Assembly: GCF_014066305.1 (NCBI RefSeq)
Contig: NW_023501036.1
Coordinates: 1,809,501 to 1,873,500 of the forward strand
Direction of reading: 5' to 3'
DNA length: 64,000 bases
Source of the DNA: Letharia columbiana
Lineage: Eukaryota > Ascomycota > Lecanoromycetes > Lecanorales > Parmeliaceae
The position numbers were made by a program, and so were the translations under genes. This document shows positions 46,707 to 59,694 of this stretch, piece by piece. The notes beneath the pieces are model-generated. The model did no database searches, was not told the DNA's origin, and was given only the letters and a program-made list of their open reading frames with translations. Each line of letters starts with the position of its first letter. Within the stretch, counting starts at the first letter, position 1.

Positions 46707-47784
46707 ATGTTCGGGCGACGCTGATGAGAGCTCGAAAAGGTCAGTCCTAGAAATCACAGATAGCCAAACCACGTTTTTCAATAGGCTGACCCCCCATCAG
46801 GACAAGTCTGTGCTGGTCCTTCGGGCTCCCTTCGACGATCGCTTTTACAGCAGCATCTTTTTTTCTTTCGACACCAGCTCGCCCCGACAGCCAAAATAGC
46901 TACACACGACGGGGGCTACATACCCGTCTCGACTACAGCCATTGCGGGTGCTTTGAGAGCGTTTGGTGTCTTTTACAGCAGTTGATTTCTTAATATGAGC
47001 GAAGGAGAGCTCAAGGCTTGGTGTGCTCCGTGGGATTGATGGTGCTATCTTATGGCAAGAGACCTCTATGGTAGATCCTCACTATCATAGCAAATACTAT
47101 CACGCTACATTCCTAAGGCCTCAGTCGTAAGTGAGTGCTGGATTTCGAAAAAGGTAGATGTAGATGCTTAGGTCCTTCGTAGCCTATCTGGCCCTTCGTG
47201 TCACCTCCCTCTCAACATACGTTTTTGCAGAATGGGTCAAACATAGGTATAATGTCCAGATGACATGCCAGTTTGCAGTAGGCTAGCTTATTACCAGACT
47301 TGGAAGTTACAACGAAGGGGATATCGGCCACAAATCAAGGCCTCAGGCACCAGAATGGAGCTTCTCTTTCAACTCGATAATATCTACTGCTCTGGACCTT
47401 AAGAAGTTGAAGGTGAAGCAACATCGTATTTGCTATGGTGATATCGAGCTACCATAGAGGTCCATTGCCTCGCAAGGACATAAGTCACCAAGGCTAAGCG
47501 AACCGCCAGCTGCTCGCATCTTGGCATTCATTGCCGTAAAAATTGGCCACAAAACTTTTGAAAGACCCGCTATGCATGTAGTTGAGATGGATGCAAATGC
47601 ATCATGATGTGTAGACATTGCCGGTGTAAGCGAAGAAGAATTATCGAGATGAAAGGGTGAATGCCATGGTGTGTGTCGTATAGAGCATCGAAAGCCTGTT
47701 CTGAAGGGAGGCTGATCAGTTGTTAGCCAGCGATAGGCGGCATTTGGGGAGCGAACTGACCTGATCGAGCTCATGATGACAGCA
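46707..47784. other. Gene-free interval
   Basis: No gene can be supported. The minus-strand open frame that enters from 47433 is an alternative frame of the gene at 47785-48656. Confidence 0.45.
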
Positions 47785-48656
47785 TCAGAGCAATTCCAGA
47801 AGCTCCCAATCGTTCTCCACCGAGCAGGCAACTGACGGTCCCGCAGCAACTTCAACGTAGTCTTCATCCACCTCCACTGGGTCCTCGCTCTCCGAAGTGT
47901 CGACGGCTTCCTCGATGAGCTTTGATAGCGCGGCATCGACTCCAGCAAGTAGCTTATGGGTGGAGCCACGGTACGCAAAAGGTTCGACATTCCATTCAGA
48001 CTCCACAGATGGCATATCCCAAAACCAGTTGCGTCTCTTGGTGTAAGGCGGTTTTCTTGGTGTGGACGTTGGTGACATGATGGGGAAGGTATTGGATACT
48101 ACCAAATCATTAACCAGGGTATCCTCGACACTCAACAACGTTCTGTACTTCGCAGCAGCTATGGTTACCACAAGAATAGATGTTGATCAAGTAGATTCAG
48201 ATACTTACTCTTCCAACTCTCAAACCACTCGACCTCCCAGGGGGTCTGCGCGTCTTTCTTCGCAATGGTCTCTCGGGCCAAGCGAGTCAGGAATTTTTGA
48301 GCCTTTTGCTCGTCATTGAAGCGGGATATTCGTCGAGGAGGGTATGGTATGGCAGCCATTTCGATGGCAGCCAGCCGGTCGTGTCTCGACTCTTCGGCTA
48401 GGTCGAGAGAAGGGGCCCACTCGACCACCCGGGGGGGCCAAGCATTCTCCTTCACAGGATGTTTCTCGGCCTCGAGACCAGTTCTCGAAACGATGGGAGG
48501 ATAGTGCCGTCCGCCGCAATCATAGCGCCGCTCACCGCGACCATAGCGCCGAGAAAAGTGCCATTCGTCGCAAGGGATGTCGGCAGTGTCCTGGGACTCG
48601 ATCGGGGCGTTGCTGGACCCTGGGAAGGGCAAATCCTGCTTTCTCAAAGCAGGCAT
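47785..48656 (-). CDS. Hypothetical protein, 273 residues
   Basis: Two-exon gene on the minus strand: 48209-48656 and 47785-48158, with a 50-bp intron (GTAAGT...TAG, phase 1). The exon sum is 822 bases. The protein starts MPALRKQDLPFPGSSNAP, has an arginine/tyrosine-rich part (HFSRRYGRGERRYDCGG), a helical segment around FNDEQKAQKFLTRLARETI ending WFESWKTAAKYRTLLS, then RRNWFWDMPS and an acidic end with DEDYVEV and DWELLEL. I do not recognise a family. It has no signal peptide or membrane helix. It sits among P-family genes and is probably lineage-specific. Confidence 0.6.
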
Positions 48657-49608
48657 GTTGGTCTGAGGAAGGACAAGCTCGGTCAGAACAGTGAAAACGG
48701 CGAGTTGAGGGAGCGAGAGAGTGTCGATTATGAAACGGGCAGAGTAGGATAGCTTACAGCTGTGAAGAAGAAAGGTGCGATTAGTGTACTGGATATGTGG
48801 ATTGGAGGGGGGATATGGAGTGTTGTGATAGAAGAAAGTGGCTGAGTGGAGGGTAAATGTTTTTAGCAAAAGGATGAAGTTTTTTGATTTGTGGGCTCGA
48901 GCTTGACGAGCTTAAGATCCTATCTGAGTATTTAGTTGGTGGGAGGACAGACTGTCACTTGTTGTGATGTTTCTGTTAGTGGCTCGGCTTTGGGACACAG
49001 TGGGACTCAAAGCATTTTTTCACACCCAAATCACTCCTCACCCCTTTATCCGCCACCAAGTTCTTACTCTCACTTAGACAAAAATCCGATAGAACCAACA
49101 AAATCCTTGACTATCTCAAAAGGCTCGAGGAATCGACCAAAAGCTTCGAAGAGCTCCAAAGGTCAGTCAACACAAACGATGTGAGCTGCCAGGGTCGGCC
49201 CACACTTCCAACATCTTCGGAGCAGCAACAGCAAGTTCCAATGGAGCCAGGAAAATCCTTGACAAACGAGCGGCGGAACAGCTTAGGCTTGTTGCAGTCA
49301 GAAAAGGCCTCAAACAAAGCTGGGTGTCAACCCAGAGGGCCTCATCCCTACAACATCTTCCTAACAAGTTCCGTCAGATACTCATTACTGGTAGGTGGTC
49401 GAACGCTCTGACAATGTCTAGAACGGAAGCTGCACCTGCTATTGAGATAATGAAAGAAATTGTCGAGTCACAGACAGCGAAAAGCACGCGGAGAGGTAAA
49501 TTACAAAGGCTAACAGCCCAACAAGTAGAGAAATAGCGAAAGAATGACTATCCGTGCTGACTACTAGATAGACTCACTGCCTTAATAGTACTTTCCTAAC
49601 ACGCGCAG
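48657..49608. other. Upstream region of the 273-residue gene; possible 5' exon of the next model
   Basis: The first 250 bases look like promoter and leader of the minus-strand gene. Between about 49200 and 49510 a plus-strand frame reads GARKILDKRAAEQLRLVAV and FRQILITGRW. It looks protein-like but could not be joined in frame to the exon that starts at 49609. Confidence 0.35.
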
Positions 49609-49952
49609 CGAGACGAATTGAGAAGATTCAACGCTTCTCCACCCCACGACGACAACCTGATTACATTCGCGGATACCAATGTAGTAGTAGCGCATACAGC
49701 ATTGAAGCTTGCCAGCGGCTCAGTTGGCCAGTCTCACCAGCGTAAGTATGACCTTCTGGATGTCTCACGTGCCTTTGCTGACAGGCAGTAGTCCTGCAGC
49801 CAGCCCTGCGACACAGTCCGCCGACAACACACCCTCAAACAGTGATAACTCAGGGCATTATGCATTTACAAGATGGCAACCGCATGACAATGAGGAACAA
49901 GAAATCCTGGTTGATTCAGAACTGGATTGCCACAGATCAGGCCGACGACTAA
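49609..49952 (+). CDS. Possible 3' exons of an unknown gene
   Basis: Two exon-like stretches, 49609-49741 and 49789-49952, join across a 47-bp intron with a perfect GTAAGT donor and CAG acceptor (phase 1). The joined frame reads LITFADTNVVVAHTALKLAS and then QGIMHLQDGNRMTMRNKK and stops at TAA. The 5' part is not resolved; frame candidates upstream (49200-49510) do not join cleanly. It is not recognised and may be a gene fragment. Confidence 0.3.
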
Positions 49953-51305
49953 AGAGTCGACAGCATGGAAGAGGACCCAGATACCGAGACGGGCTTCCGA
50001 GGCCCCAAAATCTAGAGTGGAAGAGAAGAAATCGATGAAATCCGACGGCACAGAGTACACAATCCTTATCATGGTAGGTAAAGATTGGGTGTCATCTGTC
50101 TTGACATGATATAGCCACGCCGCCAGTGTGTTCTGGGACATAGCGTGCTTTCTTTGCCGGCTTGGCATCTTGATGTCTCCCGCATCTTGGCACACTTTCA
50201 TGAGTATCGACCAGGATAAATTGACTATTCATCTCAAGGAATCCAAAAAAAATGGCGGTCAAAAGTAGGAGAAGTGATTTCCTTCGCCAACGAGGATGAA
50301 TTTTTAGGGTTCGTGTGGCTATAAACTGTCACCTTTTCTGGGACGGTGCCTATCGATGCCTAGCGTTGTCAGTGTATGTTTACACAAATCCAGGATTACA
50401 GAACGGAAAAGGATACTGGCTACTATGGGCTTTTAGGGATTATGGTTGTAGTGACCCACGATGCTCCGAATTCATTACTCGAACTTCACTAATGCATTGA
50501 ATAGGAGCCATATTGAACGATGTCTGGACCGAGATACAGATGGTATCAGCCTGAACAAAGATACAGGATAATGCAACAATAAACATAATCGGGTGGCCTC
50601 GACTAGAGGTTCTTGTTTGATCCTTTTTTCCTTCCTTGAATCGATAAGGCAACATGATGCTTGAAGCTGCTTGTTCGGTGCTATACAATCAAGTTTGGCT
50701 GTGCGACGAATGCGCCATTTTACGATGAGGTCCAAGTTTCTGATACGGAAATTGCCATTGCAAAAGAGATCAGCAAAGGAAGCTTCCTTCTTACAGTCAG
50801 CATCACGGACCTCTATCAAGATTTGCTTCGATCTCAAAAGTCCTTCACATGTCTTGCTCGTCTGTGGGGAAGACTCAGCGTGGATGAAGTGGCATCCCAA
50901 AGACATCTTGCACAAAGCCAGGAGCCTATGAAAATTTACAGTGTATAATCGCTTTGTTCATGTCGGCACAGCTTGCAAGCTCTACGCTAGATCTCTTTGG
51001 TCTACCCATAATGCCTTTATTCAAACCAGGATTTCTCATTGTGGTCTTGAGGACACTCACCCTATTATCATGACACTTTGAATCTCATTGTGCTCGACAC
51101 TTAGCAGATTATCTTCATAACCCCCTGGTTCCCATGTCTCAATATTCAGTTTTTCTGATTGGTTGCTTCCTCATCCCCTGCATCCCAGGCACTCATCCAA
51201 CAAATCCAGGTCTTTCATACTCCCACTCCAATAAGCCACTCTCGACCTCAGCTCTACCAGGAAAGGTTCTCCACGCTCGTCCCAATTCCTAACTTTCTCG
51301 CCCAA
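49953..51305. other. Gene-poor interval before P2
   Basis: An open frame at 50661-50948 (SDTEIAIAKEISKGSFLL) has amino-acid content that could be coding but no good start or neighbour exon. Nothing else is supported. Confidence 0.4.
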
Positions 51306-53611
51306 ATGAGCGACGAACAGGATCGAAACAGAAATGAATGGGCCCAATTCATACACGGCGACGACTTTCAACCACCCCAACAACAAGTGTATGTTCCCCA
51401 AGGTTATGCCGCAGTCCAAGGGTATACTCCTGGACGTCATGCTCTAGTCCAAGGCTATGCTCCAGCAGAGACCCAAGACTGGTATTCGGACTACCAAGAC
51501 TCGACTGCAAGCCCTTATAGTACTCCGCAGACTCAAGAAACGAAGGCCAACGCGGTCGATGATGATGACACACCGGAAGAAGAAGTTCGCGACTTTGTGT
51601 CGTCACGGCGGCGAAAGAGCAAGTCTAAGAGTCAGGCAAAGCCCAAGGAAGAGCAGCCCAAATCAAAGCGGGCCGAACGTCGAGAGAAAATTGCGATTGA
51701 GCACAAGGGTGAGATATCCTCAACAGATCGCCCAAAGGGTCGGGTAAGATGGCGCGAGGGTGTCTTCCAGTGGTGGGATTCTGAAGACAAGAGTTGGCGA
51801 AAAGCCGCCTATCACGACCAATACCGCGACGAATTCATCAGACAAGATAGCGCTGAAGGAACCTATATTGTCGCCCCAGATCGCGGCAGAGGTGCAAACG
51901 ATATCACCAGTGCCTGCTCGGCATACAATCAACTAGAATGGCGGCTCGCAGATCGAAGCAGCTGGGACAATATCGTGGATGCTGATGGCAACAAAGTTCT
52001 TTATTTGCTTGACAGACCTGTCAACCAGACCAAGTATGAGCCTGAAATGTGGATTCACGACGGCCATATACTGCTCGATGGAGACAAGTAAGTAAAATTT
52101 CCGCGTTGTCCCTTTCGGGAAAAAGCTGTGCTAATTCTTCTCTTAGTAACCCTGTACGAGCGTGGGCTGGAATACCTAGGTGCTTTTCATCTCAAATAGA
52201 AGGGGGAAGAATGGAGGCGTTGCGACGCATACTGCCCATGACCATTCAGGACTTCAGAGCCCGATGTCTTCGTGCGGTACCGACAGCGGCGACCGGAGCT
52301 AATACGAAACCACTATCATTTCCGAGCACTTTCGGTCACCGTTCCAGTCGATTCAGAGCCCAATACCAAACGCCAGCCTGGCTTTCAAGGGCAGCTAGTG
52401 CTGTCCTGAAGAAACAGGTCATTGATCAACTCCCGGAGGCTGAGGAGGCGGCGACATCGACAGAGGGATTGCAAGCATTGTCAAGATATGAGGTAGAGCG
52501 GCGGAAGTCATCAACTCGTGGAATACATCTCTACAAGGCAGCCGGTCGGGCCATTTCCGAGGAAGAACGAAAAGAGAGGGACAAAAAGTTCGACGAAAAA
52601 CTCGAGCGGCAAGCGGCCAGACAAGCTCAAAGTCCGCAGCGACTACAAAGCTTGCCCACAACACCATGGCAGTCTGCTTCTCCAATCACCTTTCTCCCCA
52701 CGCCTCCACTCATTGCGGGTAAGAAGCGGCGTCGGGAGGACTTTGGTCTCGGAGATTCCGATGTCAGCCAGTCAGAGTCTGCAGCAAAGCGAGGTCGCCA
52801 TAGTTATTCACCACTTGACCCACGTTCGGAGGGACATTTTCCTGCATGTTTAACGGCGGCCGACCCAGTTCAACAAGCACCAAATGCCTACGATGCTTCG
52901 AGTATCATCAGCACAAGCAATTCGGATCACGTGCAATCAGAATCAAACGCAAGTGGACTGGGATTGATGTTCGGAGGACGAGATCCGGGTAGTTCGCACA
53001 CTTTTGTTCCAAGTCAGAACACTGGTGTGCCTGAAATCCCTCCACAACAACCGGAGGCAACGAATAGTAGAGGAATTGCTTCCACCAACGATTTTCAAGT
53101 TGACAACACTCAAGTCGATTACCGCTTTGTCGGTCCCCAGAATCCTCTCGAGCAGCTGAGAATCCAAGCGGCGCTCTTCTATCCGCGTGCGCACTACTAT
53201 GCTCTGATAGGAGAACACCCGATGCATACCTCAGAAGGTACCTACGCCGATCAGTACCTTCGAATTTCTTCGCTTCTTGCGCAAAACTGGATAATAGAGG
53301 GCGGTCTTCCGCCGCTTGCTGACATTGGTCCATGGTACGGCTCTTTCAACATGGTCCCTACTCCAATTCTGCCAAATGAAGTGCTGTGGATCATATTGCA
53401 CCCTGACCCTAAGGCTTCGCCCGGCCCCGAAGCGTCGGCTACCGATCATCATGCCCAACTGTCTTCCGCAAATGTTGGTACTGAGAGTATTCCCACAGCT
53501 CCGAATTCCATTAGCGGGCCAGAGCACGATGGAGAGCCCAATGATTGGAGTGATGACTTGTTTGGGGAATACCTTGAGGATTCTCAATACGCTGATGGGG
53601 ACGAGGAGTAG
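51306..53611 (+). CDS. P2: uncharacterised fungal P-family protein
   Basis: About 748 residues from exons 51306-52087 and 52147-53611 (59-bp intron, GTAAGT...TAG). The ATG at 51306 is the first in frame; the N-terminus is glutamine/tyrosine-rich with three QGYAP-like repeats and a basic SRRRKSKSKSQAKPKE stretch. The family part follows: KGRVRWREGVFQWWD, AAYHDQYRDEFIR, the signature IHDGHILLDGDNNPVRAW (HDG near residue 251), IEGGRMEALRRILPMTIQDFRARC, then RSSRFR. The long C-terminal part is mostly disordered and ends with a helical segment LEQLRIQAALFYPRAHYYAL...GPWYGSF like P1 and P4, and an acidic tail. It has fewer introns than its paralogues. Function is unknown; the basic clusters suggest a nuclear protein. 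Confidence 0.78.
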
Positions 53612-55168
53612 ATACTGAATGGTAGTCAACAGAGACAACAAAGAGGAGGAGCGTTGCATGGGACTGACAGAGTTCTGATGTGACCACAACGATTGACGAC
53701 TGTACGACGATATTGACGAGTTGGAACAATGACGACAGCGTGTGCAAAGGTATTGTCTCGGTCTTTCATATCTTCTCTTCTGGCCTTTCGTTTAGGGATA
53801 TCTTTCAAGTCGACAAAGGTTTTGATGATTGCTTTGCAAAGAGCGATGTGGGAGAAACATGAGTGGTGGAGTGGACGAAATGGCTCATGGTTACTGTTCT
53901 AGATCAGCACGCTTTTGTACATGATACTTCTTCTGGCTTTCAACTTAGGGATACTCATGTCATAGACCAACACACTGACCAACACACTCTTTTCAGTAGG
54001 AATTCTTTTGTCAAGATAATGACTTGCTCAAAATTTATCCAGGACTCTTTTTCAACCTGATCTTAAAAATATATAAGGAATATTACGACTTGTTCCAGGA
54101 CTCTTTTTCAACCTGATCTTAAAAATATAAGGAATATTATGACTTGTTCATTGACGGTATGTGTCACGCTGATGTCCGATTTTTCAACTTCATTACTGAA
54201 TGTGTACAATGCTAACTGGTTGGAAGTTTGAGAATATTGGCAAGAAGATTTGGCCTCCACAAGACTGGCTACATTAACCTCTTCTGTACCCCTTCATTTC
54301 TGATATTGACGAAGGCAGGCACGCTTGACAACTTTTCCTTTTTTCCAAACCATTCGAGAAGTGGTGAGTGATCGCCAGCCTGTGGGCGTGCTGAGAGAGT
54401 GCCAGAAGCACATGCTGAGCGTTGAATGCACGCACCACGGTCTATAACCAGTAGGAATGGCGGTTCTGTGATCGATCAAGCATGTAGTACCACTGCATCA
54501 AAAGTCTTAACCTTGAGTCTATGGCAACGGCAAGGATTGAAGGATATTTCTGGTTGATTTGGACCGCTTTCAGCAAACTTGGCAGCATCAACACAGAACC
54601 GCAGGATTTGTTTACATTTCCCTGCCGAGTTTCCGCGTCGTCACGTGCCTCGGCCTTGTTATCTCTCTGCCGGCAAGTGACTCCAGACCATCACTACTCG
54701 GAACACCATCAGACTTCTTCCTCAAGCTCTTGAAGGCTGGTGGTTAGACTTTACCTTTCGAGACTCCTTCTACCTGCATACTTGCTTTGTAGAAGAGACG
54801 CCTCAGCTGCTTGATATCGCACCTCCTTTTCTTCCAACGCACCAAGGAGTTTCCCTTGACAAACAACACTTCTCAAGTCGATCACCCCACCTACTTCTGC
54901 TTCCGCTCTGTTGGACTTCACATCAGTTTCACAACACCAAGCCTCTTATCACTTACCTCGTCACACCTCCCAGCACCACAACCACACCTCGACGAAGCCT
55001 AACTGGTGTTGAGTACTTTGCTTCTACAGCCATACTTCGGTTCTCCCACAAGTCTCCCGGCTTTTCACAGGCAACAGCTTACTGTACCACAAGCTCTTGA
55101 AGAGCCCTATTTTCGAAGGTAGCAGTTTCACAACACCTGAAATCCCATTCCTAAGATAAGTTACCATC
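53612..55168. other. Intergenic region P2/P3
   Basis: No gene is seen. It contains one tandem duplication (listed separately) and, from about 54700, a C/T-rich stretch that is probably the leader of P3. Confidence 0.5.
54039..54148. repeat. Tandem duplication of a 54-56-bp unit
   Basis: Two adjacent copies begin CCAGGACTCTTTTTCAACC at 54039 and 54095. They differ by a two-base AT deletion and one substitution, so the duplication is recent. Confidence 0.8.
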
Positions 55169-57697
55169 ATGACTCGGGGATTCCATGAGGAAGAATTCGT
55201 GGCAGGTGATATGCAAGACAGTATGTGATCATACACTCAGATGGGAAACTTCACTAATAAGAAAGCAGTCAACACGAGACACACCGCAAACCACAACATC
55301 GCCCTTGACCCTGCACTATTTGGGGCTCAAGCTAGTACCCCCGTAAGGTCCCAGCATTCAAGGAACAACCACGGGAAGACGCATCGACCAATCAAACAGC
55401 CGTCGGAGCACGAAGAGAGCTCCAGGATTTTTCCCAAAATCGCGAAAAGACTTGCAAGGAGTAGGCCCAGACACACCTGCGAGACCGGACACCACCCGGG
55501 GGAATTACTCTGACGTCCCCAAAACCCCTCAAATACCACCTTCTTTGAGCCCTTCGGGATACCCTGATTCTGGCCTGATCGACCGTGCCACTTTTAGAGA
55601 CGGAGTCTTAGGATCAAGCGCAGTTCCAGAAACTAAAGCGGCCACTAGCTTTCTGCAAGCGCAAATGGAAGTCGAAATCCCTCCACAGAAAGAGACCAAC
55701 AATCGGGTCATCCGATCTTCCAAAAAGCGAATTCGAGCAGATGCCGATTTGTCCGTAGACAATGAAGAGGACCCTGAAGACACCACATTTGGATCACAAA
55801 GATCGACAAGACGGTCCAAACGTACAAAGACAACTCCAACATACAATGACATTGGTGACGAGGGTGAGAGGAAGATAAGGAAGATATCAAAGTTGAATGT
55901 CAGGATTGCGGAGGGTAAGGCCCCAAAGACAGGTTCTCTTGGGCCAAAAGGCGAGGTGAGGATAAGGGAAGATGGGCGGATGGAGTTCCGTGATGTGAAT
56001 AATCCGGAGTGGAGTAAGCACATTCACAATTAGCACATCCGAATTGAAGCTAACAGAACTAAAGCGCTGGCCGCATATCACAATGACTATCGCCGACAAT
56101 TCCTTGACGAAGCTGCTGAGGATGGCGAGTTTGGTGAGATACCCTAGGCCCCTACCAAGGACCTGCAACTAATGATAATAGACCACACGCCAGCTTGTGG
56201 CGAGGCTGAGCACGATACGACGAGCTATGAGCCTGAGCAGCAAAGCTGGGGCCCGTCTAGAGCGGACTGGCAGAATATTGTCGATTCGGAAGGGGAAAGG
56301 GTGATGTTTAAATTTGACGAGCCAAAGAGCCGTCGCCCTCAACAAGAGCCAAGCGATTGGATTCCACGACGGCCTGGTCTTGCTAGACTCCAAGAACCAC
56401 CCAGTGAAGGATTGGCCTGGCTTGAACAAGACACTGTCGACGGAGATCGAAAGTTGGCGATGGGAGGCCTTGATGCGTATTTATCCATGGCTGACAGTCG
56501 CAGAGTAAGTCGTGTCACTGCAGAGACAGTCATTTGCTTACAAATATCCACCACAGTCTTTTGGCTCGCATGCCACACATTAGAAAGAAGAAGGGGGCAG
56601 TTCTACCCCTTCAGACCCCGCAGGCTTTCACGAACCGCGCGTATCGGTTCAGAGTTCCTAATCAGATCCCGGCCTCCAACCCCAAAAACGGGAGCAAGAC
56701 ATACAAGGAGAGTATACTCAAGAGTCTTGACAAGAAAGGCGCCAAGACTACAGAGGGGCTGCCAATCCTTAATCCAGACGAGGTTGATAAAATTAGAAGG
56801 GCGAATAAGGGAAAGTTCAAGGGGAACTCTCGATATGTTGTCAACAAGGATTTGAACCAGGAAACTCCAGAGACTACGCCACCCTCAACGAAGCGGAAGG
56901 CGCATCGCGACGATGACACCCCATCCGAGCCCGAGCATGACCCACCAAAAGCCAAAAGACCCTGCGCCCGAACGCTACAGAGCTTGGGAGTAGAAGTGCC
57001 AAGTCCCAACGACCTGATTCCGGAATCTATCTACGATGACACTAATAGGGATGCCAACGTGGACGGCGCAGAACTCTTTGACGAGCCCGCAGACACTGCT
57101 GGACTATGGAATGACCGCGAGCAATGGGGCAACCCAATAGATACTACCGCGCCATGGGACGACCAGAACGAAGAGGTCCTTGTCCCTCTTTTCACGAACA
57201 TTGATGATAAAGAATTCGCTTTGGTCGAGGATGCAAATTTTACCAGTGCATATGCAGTGATACAGGCACGGAAGAGTGGCAATCAGCAGACTGGGCAAAT
57301 CGGTGTATGCTGGTACAAGCAAAGTACTCCTCGTCACATGGGGGCGGATGGCAACTTGGTGGAGGATGTCGTTGACAGTGCCTACTGGCACCAGATCGAG
57401 GCTGAGGAACCCTTCCCCAACGACATCCAGCCTGCATCGCAAGTCGACAGCACCAACGATATTCCACCTCCTTCTACACGAAGCAACATCCCACCAGCCT
57501 TCCACCCTCTGTTCCACGAGCCCAGCCATGAAGGCTATCAAGATTTCCTGGGACAAAATTCGTATACTTCCCAGCCGATGGCAATATCGATCTCGCAAAT
57601 GCCGCCGCCAGTCTTCAACCAGATTCGAGATTACCAGCCACAGTGGGACGACTCCGACGAGGTTTGGTTTAATCAGTATGGCCCCACGGGTTTCTGA
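55169..57697 (+). pseudogene. P3: P-family gene with a one-base frameshift
   Basis: The structure follows P1 and P4. Exon 1 is 55169-55220, exon 2 begins 55269, and introns 56014-56064, 56134-56181 and 56505-56556 sit at the shared positions with good splice sites. Domain landmarks are EVRIREDGRMEFRD, LAAYHNDYRRQFLDEAAEDG, ACGEAEHD, GFHDGLVLLDSKNHPVKDW, ALMRIYPWLTVADLLARM, YRFRVPNQ and a long acidic C-terminus. Between 56361 and 56366 one surplus base puts HDGLVLLD out of frame with the preceding QQEPSDWI, while P2 reads through this point. A second frame change near 55343-55460 may be a 73-bp intron or another shift. It is therefore either a pseudogene or affected by a sequencing error; splice sites and downstream frame are otherwise intact, so decay is recent. 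Confidence 0.6.
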
Positions 57698-59694
57698 GGT
57701 CCTCCCATCTTTCTGGTCACTCATTGGATCAACATATCTTAAAGGCCGCCGTGCTCGCTACAACCCAGTAGTACTTTAAAGAGCAATATATAGTCTCGTG
57801 CATCTCAAAGGCTCAGAAGAGGAGGAGGAGGAAGAGGAGGACGAGGAGAAGTTGTATCAGGACGGTTACACTCGAGTGCATTGAGGGAGGCGGCAGGGAG
57901 CTGCTGCTGGCTTCAGAATCGGGTTGTGTTCGGGCTTGAAGTTAGCCACTGTTTCTAGTCTTTCGACTATGCCTCCTGTGAGCCAGAGAGTGATAGGTTT
58001 TCACAAAGCAGGAAGGACTGGGGTTTTGTTTTTCTGGTGTAACGTTTCTTACGGTCATCTTCCCTACTCTTAGACATCGGTAAATGGACATATTTGATAG
58101 GTTTAGAAAGACTTACATCAATTTATACCCCTCATTAGGCTGTAGCAGCTACCAAAATATCATTGCAGGCACTTTTCTGGCGACAGCCAAGGAGACTGAG
58201 ACAGAGGAGTTGTCTCTGGAATGGTTTCACCCGAGTACGTCCGCGAGAGAGATGCAGGGGGCCGGACGCTTGCCGCCTAGAGAACTTCCCAAATTGTGTC
58301 ACTGTGATTTACAACTTCGGCCTCGCAGCCTGCAAACCAAAGAGCTCGCGCGACAGGTTGAAATGGGGTTCATGTTATCCTTTACAGCGAATATTACGAA
58401 AAAAAGGCGCCTTTACAATACGTTAAGATCACCGTCGGCCACTTCAAACACCTGTCAACATACATACTGGTTCACTTTGAATGACCTACTTCACTCTGGT
58501 AGAATCATCACCCGAACGTACCCTTCTATACAAGCGCAGTATCAAGTACCTCGACCTAATCTGCCAATGATTGGAACATTCTAGACGCCAAACCTGGAGG
58601 CTTGATTTATTCTTGGCGTAACGCCGTAGGCTTCTTATGCCGAGTCATAGGCGCTGGCGGGATGACTGAGGGGGGGGGACAAGGATCGTCGGACGGGGCC
58701 GAGGGATGTTTCGGACCACAATCTGCAGCTTTTGCTCGGACGAGAGCTGTATCCAATCAGGTTCTGCAGACATCGGCTCCTTGGTAGTTGGCCTGGAGCC
58801 TCCTGCGTTTCTCGTCTCCAAGAATACGCTTGGGCAGTGAAACGCACGCTTGAAACTCGTGGAGTTTCTTCTATAGTATGGCATCCTCACGTCGTCGCTT
58901 GCTGTTGGCCTCTTGTGTACACCACCGAGTAGCTGAATCTGGTGCTTCTTCTCCTCCCCGTAGCTCATTGTTCATGGACATATTGATTAGATTTGGGCCA
59001 GTTTATCTTCGGCGGGCGTACAAGAGGCAAATCCGCACATATCATCATCAACCGAGTCATCAAGCCCAAAATCTCTCGGAAGTCAGCCGAAAAGACTGCA
59101 CTTGGAGCTGTTCATGCCACACAAAGATCGACACCTATTAATGCGAGGAGCAGGTCTCTCATCTTTTGATGACAACAGAGACACTAGGAACCAGGCGCCT
59201 ACTTTTTCTGGCAGCTTACCTGCGCTCTAGCTTTGCTCTCCCTTCCCGAGCTCTTCCTTCACCGAACCCTTCTATTCTTGGTCCTGTTTTAGGTTAACGC
59301 CGACATCTCTCTACAGCATCCACCTGAGCCTATACTTCGTTGTACGCCCTCCCAGACTCTATATTCGGAAATGTTCGGCGCCGCGGTCCAGACGTGAGAT
59401 CTGCGTAGCATGTGAACTTGCCCAGCGACCATCTTCAGAAGGTTTTAAATTTATCTTCCGATTCTTTCGACGCAGCAATCTTCCAGCACCGCTTCATCAG
59501 TCAAATTCCCATCGACGAGACTACCTCCAAAGCTAGTGCGACCAACACCACAAAGCAGCACTAACGCCGTCGAATGCTGAAGACCTTCGAGATCGCGGAA
59601 TATCTACGTTACTATCTGCACCCGGGTGGGAGCTTTGGACATACCGTCTTGACAAGTCCTTGGATTCTGGCACTCTGAACGTTTGTTTGACAAC
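57698..59694. other. Intergenic region P3/P4
   Basis: About 2 kb with no supported gene. A GGA/GAG-rich run lies near 57817-57852. Two vaguely similar segments begin ATGGACATATT at 58084 and 58976, possibly remnants of an older duplication; the open frame 58084-58584 has no motif. The last 400 bases are C/T-rich, a likely leader of P4. Confidence 0.45.

Noticed and set aside
52908..53333. Minus-strand open frames within the P2 coding region
   Set aside because: They are mirrors of the P2 coding frame with no independent signal.
58084..58584. Plus-strand open frame of 166 codons between P3 and P4
   Set aside because: Amino-acid make-up is random-looking and no family motif is present; only a weak likeness to 58976 onward was seen.
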